Shown here piece by piece: positions 12,001 to 24,107 of a stretch of 62,841 nucleotides of DNA. The notes under the pieces are model-generated. The model made no database searches and had not been told where the DNA came from. It saw only the letters and a list, made by a program, of their open reading frames with translations. The stretch covers positions 192,202 to 255,042 of the forward strand of contig JH720309.1 of NCBI GenBank assembly GCA_000231825.2, written 5' to 3'. The position numbers and the translations under genes are program-made. Every line of letters starts with the position of its first letter. Position 1 is the first letter of the stretch. Source of the stretch: Tetrahymena elliotti 4EA (lineage: Eukaryota; Ciliophora; Oligohymenophorea; Hymenostomatida; Tetrahymenidae).

Positions 12001-15000
12001 ATAATTAAAGCTCTTATGATTAAATTAAATGATTGCTTAGATTTAAATTATAAGCATTAAAATCAGAAATATCAGTATATAAATTACTAAGAGCAAAGGC
12101 CGGGGCAAGATTTTATGATGAATAGTTAGTTAAATTAAAATTATTTATGGACAATTTATTATTAATCTAAATACTATTTTCTCCTATTTATGAAACTGTT
12201 AAGCTTACTAATCCTATTTATTAACAATCAAGTACAGTTAGATCTTAAAAGATTATTTCTTTAATACCTCTCATATCAAATAGATATTGTTTAAATAATT
12301 ATTAACTATATTAGCTTATGTAGGTGTTACTTTAATTTTCATAACTAATATGTAGTATCTTTAAATTAGTAAACTTAATATTATCAATTAGAGAAGTAAA
12401 GAAATAGCTAAAGCAATTTAAACTTGAAATATTAAGGCTTTACACTAAGAGGCTTTTAGCATAGGTGATCTAAAAAATAGGGAAATCTTAATTAATAAAT
12501 TTTGTATTTTAAAATATACTGTCAGTGATTGTAATCTGATTTTGTAACTAAAAATCAATAATTTATCCTAAGAAATTCATAAAGCCTAGCTGTTCCTAAT
12601 CTTGGAATGTTAAAAATTATACTGAGAAGAGATTGACTCTTATAATATTTAATAAATACAATAACTATATTTAAGATGATTAAAGTATCCTCTACTTTAA
12701 GATAATTTGATTATTTTAAATGAATTATGTGTTATTAATGCTAAATTCACCAGATTCAGATAAATTTATAAGGCTCTGCTTGAATTAATTATTTTAAACA
12801 TTCAAGTGATCAATTTTAATTCTAGTAATGTTGCTTATGTTAAAAACTAATTGAGCAAAAGTAGAATGAGAAATTGTTAGATTGTTGATGACTATACTTG
12901 TTATATTTGTAAACTGGAAAAGAACATTCTAAGAATTAACATTTTCAATATTAAGATTATTTATTATCAATTGGCTGATATTAAATGCTTTTATCTCTTA
13001 AATAATATTCTGATTTATTATTTATAATTCATTTAAAATTAGTTAATTATAAGAATGAAGCACTGTTTTTCCTATTTAATCACTAAATATCATAGATGAA
13101 TTTGAAAATTAAATATTTCTCAATTATTTATTTACATTGAAGTCTAAAATTGGATGTTATGTAAAGTTAAACACCATGTTCATACCTCCAAATTTTAAAT
13201 TATAAAATTTATCAGAGATAAAATTAGTTGATAGAATTTGTAAAAAAGAATTATTATTTTTATCAGAAATTCTATCTTAATAAATTTCAACAATATCATT
13301 TTAATTATGTTGATTCAAGACTGGGAATTAATTTCTGTTATTAAAAAATTAATTTAAAAATGTAATTTTTTTTTGAAAATTTACATTTATTGTGGAGGTG
13401 TGAGAAAAATTTAGTATCTCAGCATCTTATATCCTTTATCAGATTACTGCTCTTGAATAATGTGCTAAAAATATAAAAAATGATTAATATAATTTAAAAG
13501 AACAAAAATGTTATTTACCTTGTAATTATCTAAAATATTGTTAATCTATATTTATGATTCATAGTATTCTTAGTTTTCAATTCCTTAATATTTGAAATAT
13601 TTAGGTTAGTAATTCAATGTTACTTAGAATAAATTTAAAGAGGAAACTCCATAAAGTTTTAAAGATATTTAATTTCCGATTTATTAAGCATTGAATCTAT
13701 AGATGAATGGATTATAGACTTTAAAGATTGATTAAATTTTATTTATAAATCCATAATTAATTTCAAAAAGATCTATCTAACCTTATGATAGAGTAATAGC
13801 AAAGATATTATAATTTAGATATTTGATATCATAAATGGTTTAATTTAAACCAATAACATATTTTATGTTTGAAACTAATGTCATATTATTGTTAAAAACC
13901 TAAGCAAGGAAAGGACAAATAAAATATATGAAATTAGAGTCAGATTTTATTTAAGTATTACTTGAGCAAGGGAGAAATAATTAATTAATTTAGATAGATG
14001 GAGGTAAATTATCTTCTATCTATAATTGATTTATCTTCCAAAATTACACATATATGTTATCTTTGATAGTAAGAGTGTTTATAATCTTTGTATTATCTAA
14101 ATCTTATTCATTATAAATTAATTTTAAGGAAATTAAACTACTACTCTATTATTTAAAAGCAATAAAATTTGTATCCTCAATACTAAATTTATAAATTAGA
14201 AAGCTACTTTAGTTTTATTAATCTTGTATACTGATTGCAAGATAGTGTTCTATATCTAAATTTATTATTTTACCCTGTTTTATTTAATTAACAATTTAAT
14301 TATTAATAATTAATATTAATCAAAAATGTTTTGTCAGTAATTTAATATCTAAATCAATATATATTTATAAATGTAAATCAAGTGTTTTAAGATAAATTTA
14401 CTTAAGATTAAAAAAGAGACAATTATTGTTAATTTTATGAATCATAAACAAGATATAGGTCATTTTGATCAGAGATAAAAGATATACCAATAAATCTTTT
14501 GTTTATAAACACTATTTATTAAACTTCAAAGGAATCTGAGCTTATTTGAATAAATCTTTATAGTTTTGGAGAAAATATTTTAATTTAGTACTAAAGAGTA
14601 ATATAAAGAAGAAGCTAATATTTAGAAGAGATATAAAAATTAAGCATATCTGTTAATTTAAACTCTCCTTAAACTGCTAAAGTAGAGTACTAAATCAATA
14701 AGTAATCATTTTTTCGAAAGCATACTATTAAATCTTAATCTGTATATGCAATCAATTCATAGTAAAAGAGCTCTTCTGTTTGAGCTTAGTAACTAATGTT
14801 TAATGAATTTATCTACTTTTAACTATCACTATGGAATACAGTTAAATATTAAATATCATTATTTATTAAGATAATATTCTCTTAATTAATTCCAAATAAT
14901 GCATATTAATTAACATAGTTCAAACTAAACTTTTGATTGAAATAAAATGCACTATTTACATCAATTATTGAAATTAGATTTTATTTACGATCCTATAAAA

Positions 15001-18000
15001 ATTACATAAGCACTGATAGGTGGTAATTATATGATACCAAATGACTTTATTAAAGATATAAACTTTTAAATAAAAGTTAAAATTTGTTTACTCTTATCGA
15101 ACCTAAGTAAGTAACAATATATATCTCATAATTTTTAGAGGCATTAATAATGAGAATACCTAACTGTTCATCAATAAATATCTCAAAATTTAAAATGTTA
15201 GAGCTAACAGGTATAAATTTCAAAGATTAACTATGCAACTTAAATAAAACTATTTGTTTGGTTTATTTATAAATCTAAATCTATTTATTTATTTATTTAT
15301 TTATTTTAATAAATAAATCAAATAATTAAAAAGGAAAATACCTTGTGAGTAGAATCTGTCCCTACATATACATTTTCTCTTTCAAATTAAATTTGTTAGA
15401 TTTCTTCAAATGTGTCTACATGTAAAACTAAAAGATAGGTTTCTAACTGAACATAGAGTAATCTCATGTTAATATCCAAATATCCATTTACATAATTACT
15501 ATTTGTCAAGTATTAATTTATTTATTTTAAGCTATTTTATTATAAATCAATTGAGTATTAGACAATTTCATTATCTAAAAACAAAACTACTTTTTAGTAG
15601 TTTTCAATTAATTTATATATGACCATCTCCTGACTAAATATCAAATCACCAAGAATGTTAAAAATGCTAAATTTGTTATTGGATATTGAAATAAGATAAT
15701 ATTCTTTTTGTTATTTCCAAATAAGAGATATGCTAAAGTTATTTAATTTGTATTCAAGATCAGTTAATTTATTTAAACTTTTATCAAAGTATGATACTGT
15801 TTACTCCATGTTAATACAAACTAGAAAGAAAATATGATCTTTTTATAAAAATTAATATGAGATAATTTATAAACTCTCCATCTGAAAAGTATAAATATCA
15901 ATAATTTCGAAAAAATAACTATTGTATTTGTTCAAGATTAAGAAATTTGTATTATCTATGTGATCGTTAAAGATTGTACTTAAAAAAGCTATATTAATAA
16001 TAAAGATAGATTTTAATTATTTTACATTTTTAATAAATTATTTACAAATAGAATCATTTTTTATTGTTTTAAACCCATCTTTTAATTAAACAATTACTAG
16101 TTGATCACTACTATTAGACTCTCCTATTATTCTTTGCTTAGAGTAGAATTAGGCTACAAATTGAGGAGAAGCTGGCCATTAAAAAATTATGTTCTAATTT
16201 ATTTCTAACTAATTTTAAAAAGTGATCAGCTCGTTTTAAGGACTACTAAAGAATAAAACATTTTATTTGAAGTACATTATATTTATAAATTTTTAGTTTA
16301 TGAAGTAAACTTGATTAGCAGATACATCAAATATAGCCGATTAGAATACATTCTATTTTTTAAAAAATATTTAAGTTGTTTTTTTTTTTTGAAAAATGAT
16401 TCATTATTAAATCTATTCATTATCTTAAATTAAAATTTAAAATTAATATTTATAAAAATTTGAAAAAGAAATTTTTAATTAAAATTATTTACATTTATTT
16501 GATAATAAATAGATTACTAAAATGAGACTTCAATAATCAAAATAATTTAAATTTAATAATAAATTGATTATTTCAATAATCAAAATTACAACTTGAAATT
16601 AATGAATTAATTTATTGATTTTTGAATCTTTTTTTTCTTTCTAAAATATTAAAGAATAAATTGAAATGAATTTACATTTTTAAAAGTGATAATTATCAGG
16701 GAAGGAGAAATATCAACTTCTTAAACTTAACTGATATTATCTTCAAATAAAATTGAAGAGTAAGAGAATATAGGGTAAGACATGTCCATATATGATAGTC
16801 TTTTACCGTCTATTTTAATTGCAAAAGTAGAAACCTTTTAAGTATAGCTTATTTCATTTAGAGACATTTAAAATGAGTTATTATATTAATTAAGATAAAT
16901 TTTAATTAACGGACATGATTAGCAAATAACCTACTAGTTAAATTATGATGGCTTACCAATTAATATATTTAGCTTTGGGAAGTAGTCATATTACACTAAA
17001 TATTAGCTTGTTATCTCAATTAGATTTTATTCATTGAGGAATACCACAAAAATGTAAAAGAAATTAGAAAAAAATAATATCGTATTGGAGTCAATAACAT
17101 TAAAATATTCAGGGAAATCAAAAGTCTAGTATTTCATTAAACAGTTAAAATCATAAACTTCAAATATGTAAGGTTTTATAGCAATAATTATCAAACTATT
17201 GAAGATAATAGTTTGAGTTTTGTCACAATTTAAGTCATTTTAAGTTAATTAAAAACTGCATTTATCCATTTAATATTCACTAATTTTATTTAGCTCAAAT
17301 AAGCATAGGTCAGTCTAAATTTTATCTAATATGTACAACTAAGATTCATAAGAAAAATTTAAATATATGTCTGTAAATTAATACATTTATCTCTCTAAAG
17401 TTTCTATATTTGCTCTCAAGACATTATTCGAATCAAGTTTTATGAACAAAAATTTAGATATTATGAAAAATAATTCTATTTAGCTAAACACATTTTGTCT
17501 AAAAAATATTTGTTAATCAAAGATTTTAGTTATAATAAGGTATTCATTGTCATATTAGATGATTAAATGAGAGATAGAATTTCCATCCTAACTATAGACC
17601 AAAGTTTTTAATATATCCTTTCGTATTCTGATTTAATTAAAACTAGAGTGAAAATCTTAAAATTAATTAGTATTTTTATCAAGGTTGCTAAGTTTTTAGA
17701 TGTTATTATAATAACTTAATATTAAAGAATTCTGATAAAATTGTACAGAGATTATTTAATCTTAATACAAAATATCATATTTTTCAGGCTCTTTATTAAC
17801 TAATAAATTTTCACTTTAAAATACCCATATTTATTGACTTGATATTAATATTAATTATTCATCTTCAATCTAAATCTATTAAAAATTACTTGTATCGATT
17901 TTATTTTTCAATTGACTTTCATACCAAACCTAGATTTCTATTTTTTTAAATAGTTAAAAATGATTATTAAAATGATGATATTATTTCTTTAATGATTTTG

Positions 18001-19635
18001 ATTAAAAGGAAATAAAAGCATAAATTTACCTTAGGCGGAACATAATATAAAACAATCTTTTTATTTTGTGATAAAGACAATCTAATAATAGAATTCAATC
18101 TTTTGTATCAACTAATATTTTTATAAAATAAATAAATTATCATTCAACAATAAAATTACTAACCTATCCAATATTGTAAACAATTTTTTTATTGTCATCT
18201 ATTTGTTAAGCTATTTGATATATCTACAGATATTTCTGACCACTGTTTTGATCAATTTCAATTAAAGAAATGAAACTCCATGGAAGCAATTGTTAGACAT
18301 ATAAAAAAGTCTAATTATCACTCAGTAGTACTTGAGTATAACTAATAAAAGGAGAGCTGTCAGAAAGATAGATATTTTAATTAGTATCCGAGACAAGAAA
18401 GATTCTTTCCTACTCCAATAAACTAATACTAGTAATGTTTAAATTCTAAAAAATTAAAAAACTCTTCTGTGTATTAACATCTATTACTGCTATTTTATTA
18501 TTGCTCATTACAACTAAATATTATATGTTAAAAAAGATAAACTCTGATAAAGAATCATATTGTATTAATTTAGATATTTCATAACAAACTAAATCTATAA
18601 CTATAAGTTAAGATGAAGCATAAAGCTAATTATTATAATAGGATATTAAAGCATATAATTTCATCTCTTAATGCTAAACTATTGTTTTCATTATTTAAGC
18701 ATTTGTTCTCAATACCTAAATGACTTGCATCGTTTCATAATCGTACATGATAAAGTTTTAAAGGGTAATTCCTATTATCTAAAATTAAAAAAATAAGATT
18801 TAGGTTACTTTTTAAAATTAATTTTTGATTGTTTTACAATTTATTTGTCATACACTTAGGTGATCTTAATTTCTACTACTTTTTCATTTAGGTTTTCACT
18901 AAAATTCGTATATTTCAAGACAAATGATTAATTAGAAATGTTGCCTTATGAAGAACTATTTATCTATTCTCTATTTTACTAATTTAAAAGATAACCGTCT
19001 AATGAACATATTTAAGTATTTTAGTCATAAGTTGCTTCAAAAGAAGAGCAAATATTATTAACACAAATTTTATTTTAGCTCAATGTATATCCATCTTAGC
19101 ATTTTAAGCATTAGTTTTGCTGATCATAAATTAAGCAAAGTTGATCAATTTTATCTAAACATTACATTTATTAATAATCTATTATTTAATTGCTGTTACA
19201 ATTAGCTTTACATTAGCCTTATTTGCCCTTTTTTTATTATTTTATAAGTAAAAAAGATATCATTTTTAAAAAATACCAAAAAGTATCCATCCTAGCATTC
19301 TAAACATAAATCTAAAGAACTACATCTTTTACAATATGAGCTACAATCTAAACATTGATCAATATAACTGTCATAAATTTAGTTAGTCTTTAAACAAAAT
19401 CTAATGTCAGATACTTATGGCTTGACTAATCTAAAATAAACAAAAATACTTAAAAAAAAGTAAGCACTAAATTATCTCATTTAATTAATTAAGCACAAGC
19501 AATATACTTAGTAATTTAATCAATAATTTGATTATTCCTAAAATATTAATTTTTCAAAGTTTGCTTATTATTCAGTTCATATTTCTTACAAAAGTATCTA
19601 TTTCTAACAAAATGTACTTAGATTTCTTGATACAT
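9002..19635 (-). CDS. Giant surface protein: Cys-rich head, propeller-like and beta-helix repeats, EGF-like Cys cluster, polytopic C-terminal domain
   Basis: A multi-exon minus-strand gene, roughly 3,300 residues. The proposed first exon 19635..19508 joins in phase 2 to 19430 onward. Near the N-terminus are furin-like cysteine clusters (QCLDCSSYCKRCSS, CLKCQDGYTLSQNKICV). Sequence near 18300 has short beta-rich repeats compatible with a propeller. At 11400-13500 repeated ...GGAIYANNSTISIINC... motifs resemble polymorphic-membrane-protein beta-helices. A Cys block follows (RNCIVGEI...CDKCQSGTYSL...GCIQGYIGPICSSCDYKGDTWG), then about 400 residues with several membrane segments, including SLDC, YWEIIKIFKKLI and NPY-type motifs shared by this protist family, and a basic tail ending in TGA at 9002. 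Small introns include 10782..10840, 11316..11370 and 13465..13518. A clear signal peptide was not found, so the start is uncertain. Likely a cell-surface receptor or adhesin. Confidence 0.75.
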
Positions 19636-20162
19636 TACAACATAAAACTAAATTACATTTATTATTACTTATGATTTTTTAAAGTATCGATTTCATTAAT
19701 AATTTTGTTAAATATCAGAATATTATTTTTAACTACCTCATTATCATAAATATATCACACCTCCTTGGATGATTTGGTTTATCAAATATTTTGAAGATTA
19801 ATTTTTCATTTAAAAAATTATTTTAAGTTTTTAAATAATTTCAAATATAGAGAATCAACAATATAGAATAATTGTGACTGAATAAGAAAAATTTAATAAG
19901 GTTGATTATAAAATAATTGTTAATAGAAATAAATAGAGTAGATATTTATCTAAACATATTAAAAAAAAATTAAATCCTATCAAAGTAGTTAATAGGTGAT
20001 TAGAATTGATAAATATATTTCATTATTCATAATTAATATGAATTTATATAAATAGTGATAAGTATATATGTTTTATTCATATAATTAGTTATGAAGTAGT
20101 TTATCTTTATATTTCAATTTTTATCTTTTTTATTTTGTTTTTTAAAAAGGAGATATTTTTAT
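19636..20162. other. Intergenic, upstream of the giant surface-protein gene
   Basis: AT-rich spacer between the proposed start of the giant gene and the end of the twin-CX9C gene. A short minus-strand stretch near 19750 (encoding KPNHPRRCD) looks slightly protein-like and could be part of an unrecognised 5' exon of the giant gene. Nothing else was recognised. Confidence 0.35.
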
Positions 20163-20657
20163 TCATTATGAAGATGAATTAGACGAAGAAGAGCTAAAAT
20201 ATTTTAACTTTAATTTTTGGTAAAGCATTGAGCCCCACCATTCATCTTTCCAAGCTGCTTGTTCTCCTATTTCTCCATCTTCATCATAAAACTCTCTCCA
20301 CCACCATTCGGGATGTCTAGACATATCTCTTCTTAATCTATCTGCTTCAATTTCTGTCTCTCTTTAGAAACATTCATTCATCTTTTCATACTCTTCTATA
20401 CATTCAAAAACAGTCCAATATTTACCATTTTATTACTCACATTTTATGAATTCTGTAGCTTTTTTTCTGCATCTTCTACGCGCTAATGGCATTGCTTCAT
20501 CTTTTATTTCATCTTCTCTTTTTCCTCTTAAAATATTTAATTTCCAAGCAGAAGGTTTAGGAGCTCTAGTTTTTGGTTTTATATCTGGTGGTGACTCATC
20601 TAAATGCTACTCATCAAAGACATTATTTTGAATCTATTTTGATTTATAGGTTCCCAT
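20163..20657 (-). CDS. Twin CX9C mitochondrial protein, Cmc1-like
   Basis: An uninterrupted 164-codon frame, ATG at 20657 and TGA at 20163, with no intron. The centre carries two CX9C motifs, C-RKKATEFIK-C and C-IEEYEKMNE-C, joined by a short linker: the coiled-coil-helix-coiled-coil-helix fold of the Cmc1 family, whose members are oxidised by Mia40 in the mitochondrial intermembrane space and act in cytochrome c oxidase assembly. A tryptophan-rich tail follows (HPEWWWREF, AWKDEWWGS), then a serine run. The tail is unlike the short fungal and animal Cmc1, so this may be a ciliate respiratory-complex subunit or assembly factor rather than a strict Cmc1 orthologue. The gene is divergent to the DNAJC11 homologue. 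Confidence 0.85.
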
Positions 20658-20872
20658 AATGAAATACTTTATATATTAACAATAATAAACTAATATTGAT
20701 CTTTTTATATAATATTTAATGATTAAAGTTTTAATATAAAATATCTAAAAGAAATTTCTATCAATCATTGCTAACAAAAAGCATCAGATCTACTAAAAAA
20801 ATAAACTCATTCTATCTTTATTTTAAAAAAAATCAATCAGATAATATTTAATAGTTTGAGTTTTCATTAATA
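20658..20872. promoter_or_regulatory. Shared 215-bp divergent promoter region of two probable mitochondrial genes
   Basis: The starts of the twin-CX9C gene (minus) and the DNAJC11 homologue (plus) are separated by only 215 bp of AT-rich DNA, so both must use this interval for initiation. No specific factor site was recognised; the promoter role is inferred from position. Confidence 0.4.
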
Positions 20873-23863
20873 ATGAGCAATAATTAAGAAGATATTGATC
20901 AATTAGAAGATCCTTATGCCATTTTGAATGTGCCTATTGATGCAGATTAAAAGTAAATTAAAGAAAAGTATTATGAATACTCAAGAGTATTCCATCCAGA
21001 TAAGTAGCAACCTCATCTTTATTTAGAATCAAGATCATAATTTGAATAAATAGATAAGGCTTACAAGGCAATTTCTAATCCTTTCTTAAAGCTTATATAT
21101 GATAATTATGGATATCCTGGTAAATATAAATTATGTTTATCATGAATTATCTTATCTATTTGCTTTCAATTAAATTTTCTTAATAGGAGTCATTATTTGT
21201 AACGAACATTCTAATAAATTCATTGATTTAGAAGAGCAGTATGTATAAACATATGAGTAGAGATAAAACCATAAACATGAATTTAAATTAAGACTGCATG
21301 AACTTAAAAAAGTAATACATCGAACAATATATTATAAAATACATTATTTTCTTAAATTTTATCATTTTTTATTCCAAATAAGCAAAAAAAGTAAATAGTT
21401 TCAGCCCAGAAACTTTATATAACTTGATATAAAAATAAGAGATGCTTCTAATAAAGATGATATATGAAAATATCCACATATTATTTCATGTTAAAAGAAT
21501 AAAAATGTATCATATTTAATTTATCAAGGATTAGAGATACTTTAAGAGTAGGGAGCTATAAAGACAAAATGTTATATAAAAATTAAAAGACTAGCTTTAA
21601 AATTTAAATAAATCAAGATATTAGAATAAATAATTAAATTTTTAAGTCAGCTGTCTAAAATCTAAATAACTTCAAATAAATAGATTTTTTATCGATAAAA
21701 GATAATATTTAAAATTGTTTATTTCAAAATGAAAGGAAAATATTTTTAAAACTAATGAATAGTAATCAATAATTAAGCTTATTAGTACTTATAATGCTTT
21801 GCTTTAAAATAAATTCAACTAAAACAACACTAAAAAAATAAAAATGAAATGATAATCTTCAATCAAAGAATTTAAATTAATAAATTGAAAATGAAATAAT
21901 TTAAGAGTCATATTTTTTAGAGTTTCTTTGATTTGAAAATAATTTGAGTTAAATATTGATTAATTTTATCAAATTAGGAAATACTGTAAAGGATGAATCA
22001 TTTATATGATTTATATAGAGAAGAAAGAAGTTATATTAATTGCTATAGAAATATCTAAATTAATACTGATTTTAGTGCAATATAATTTATATAACCAACT
22101 CATCCTAATAACCCAAACTAGACAAAGCAGCTTATTATGACTAGAATGAGTTTCATCCCTATGCTTTATCTTCCTGATATAAAAAAATATTAAATTTAAT
22201 AAGAACTTGGTTTTTCAGCTAGTGCAGCAGGTATATTTGGATAATAGCAAGACTTTAATGGAGGTGTTTTATATAAACTTTCTAAAAAGTTACCTTAAGA
22301 AATGAAGTATATTGGTGGTAGCGATATTAGAGTAAACTTTTCTAATTTTTAATAAAATTATAACAATTTTCTATAATAAAGAGCAGCTTTTTCCATTCAT
22401 ATAAATCTACTGAAGGATCACTTGAATTAGCCACCACTCCTTATAAAGATTTGTAATATAATTTTTTCATAAAATTTAAAATATAAATAAATAAATACAT
22501 TTTATTAGAAATGTCACTTTAAGTGGCAGAATTGGTGCATTTGGTTTTCTTCCTATTGTTTCTTTTAACAGAAATGTTAGTAATACTTTTTCAATTAACT
22601 CTTAAATAAATGCTCATGGTGGTTAAATTAATGACCTCAATTATGGTTTTGTTAAGATATTCTCCAACCCTAGAATTAGAGTTGATTTTGATGGAAATAT
22701 CAATGAAAATGAAGCTAATACAGAAATGTTGCTCAGCAGAGATATTACCAAAAAGTTTTCAATTTTGGGAGTAAATTTTAAACATTACTTTTACAAAAAA
22801 GTTTTTTCAAAACAAATTTTATGATAGGGATTAGTCCAAAAAGGTGAGAAAAAGCCATAATATTGGAAACTTAAGCTTTATGCTTGTATTGGTTGGAAAA
22901 TGATATTTAATTCTCACAATTTTTTAGAGGTTAGATCATGCTTTGGAATGGGTAATAATGAAGTCTAAATAAGGTAAATTTTAGATTAAAAATATAAGCT
23001 AATTTAAATAAAATAATAGATTTAAAAGAAATGGACTTATATGTTCTATTCCTATTTCCCTTGGTCCTTTCCCTTCTTTGAAAGCTGCTTCTTATTCTGT
23101 TTTATCATGCTTAATTAGTGGATATGGAATTTATAAATACTAATCTTTGAAGAAGTATTCTAAGAAAAATCAAATGATTTTAATAAAAAAGAATAAAAAT
23201 AGATTGGTTGATGAAAAAAAAATATTTAATACGCACTACAGTGATCTTTAACTTAAAAATGAAGAAAAATTAAACTTAGAAATTTCAAATGAGTAAATTT
23301 TTTTGATTATTAAAATAAATAAATAAATAAATAACTTATTCTTTTCATTATTAAAAATTGAAGTGGATTAATTATTCTTAAGGCTTATGGAGGTGATAAA
23401 AGAAAAATCAAGAACATCAAGAAAATATTTAATAGCTCAGAAAATAAATTACCCTACTTGGCTAATGAAGACATTATAAAAAATGCATTAAATAGATAAG
23501 TAGATATAGGTTTAGATCTTGAAGATATCCTTTGTGAAGTTGTAGAAATGACTCCCTACATCTAACACTTAGTCAGGCATTCTTATATAGATTTAACCTA
23601 TACAGAAATTGCCAACAAATAAGGGTTATTTAATCCATGCATTGAGGTTACAACTCCCACAGCTATGTATATTCAGTAACTAATTAATTAGAATAAATAT
23701 ACTAAAATTTATAAACATCTTTATATTTATAAATAGATACTCTTATAAAGGTATAGTCTAAGATATAGTTATCTCATCTGGAGATAGGCTAACTATAGGA
23801 AATATTAATAATAACTCCTATTTACAAAAATTTATTGGTTATTTTATTCTAAACTCAATTTGA
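20873..23863 (+). CDS. DNAJC11: DNAJC11 homologue (J-domain protein with DUF3395 C-terminus)
   Basis: Exons 20873..21119, 21187..21311, 21978..22331, 22382..22452, 22509..22800, 22828..22973, 23020..23292, 23364..23675 and 23737..23863 join in frame to 648 residues (human DNAJC11 is about 560). An N-terminal J domain shows DPYAILNV, HPDK and KAYKAISNPF. The beta-rich middle contains MTRMSFIPML, GGSDIR and GRIGAFGFLPIVSF. The C-terminal DUF3395 region contains GLIILKAYGG, GLFNPC and DRLTI. DNAJC11 associates with MICOS/SAM at mitochondrial cristae junctions. One oddity: an in-frame TGA at 22822 disappears only if the 27-nt GT-AG stretch 22801..22827 is an intron, much shorter than the gene's other introns (about 47-72 nt). 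Intron 21312..21977 is unusually long (666 bp). Confidence 0.9.
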
Positions 23864-24107
23864 AATAAAATTTATTATTATTTAAATGTATTTATTACTT
23901 ATATACTTCAATTTTAATTATTAAATATTTTACAAACAAATCACTTATTTTTTCAATGATTTAAAATTCAAATTTTAAAATAAAATAAAGATTCTTTATA
24001 TTAAAAAAGAGCTTTTAATAAAAAATATATTAAATTGAAATCCAAATATTAAATTTTAGGATGTAAATATGTAACATATAAAATTTTGTTTTAACAAATC
24101 TTGAGGA
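23864..24107. other. Short intergenic spacer
   Basis: AT-rich spacer between the DNAJC11 homologue and the next plus-strand gene; no feature recognised. Confidence 0.5.

Noticed and set aside
15278..15304. TTTA microsatellite as a special element
   Set aside because: It lies at an intron of the giant gene, and simple A/T repeats are expected in this base composition.
20446..20631. Plus-strand open frame opposite the twin-CX9C gene
   Set aside because: It is the antisense shadow of a well supported minus-strand gene with two CX9C motifs.
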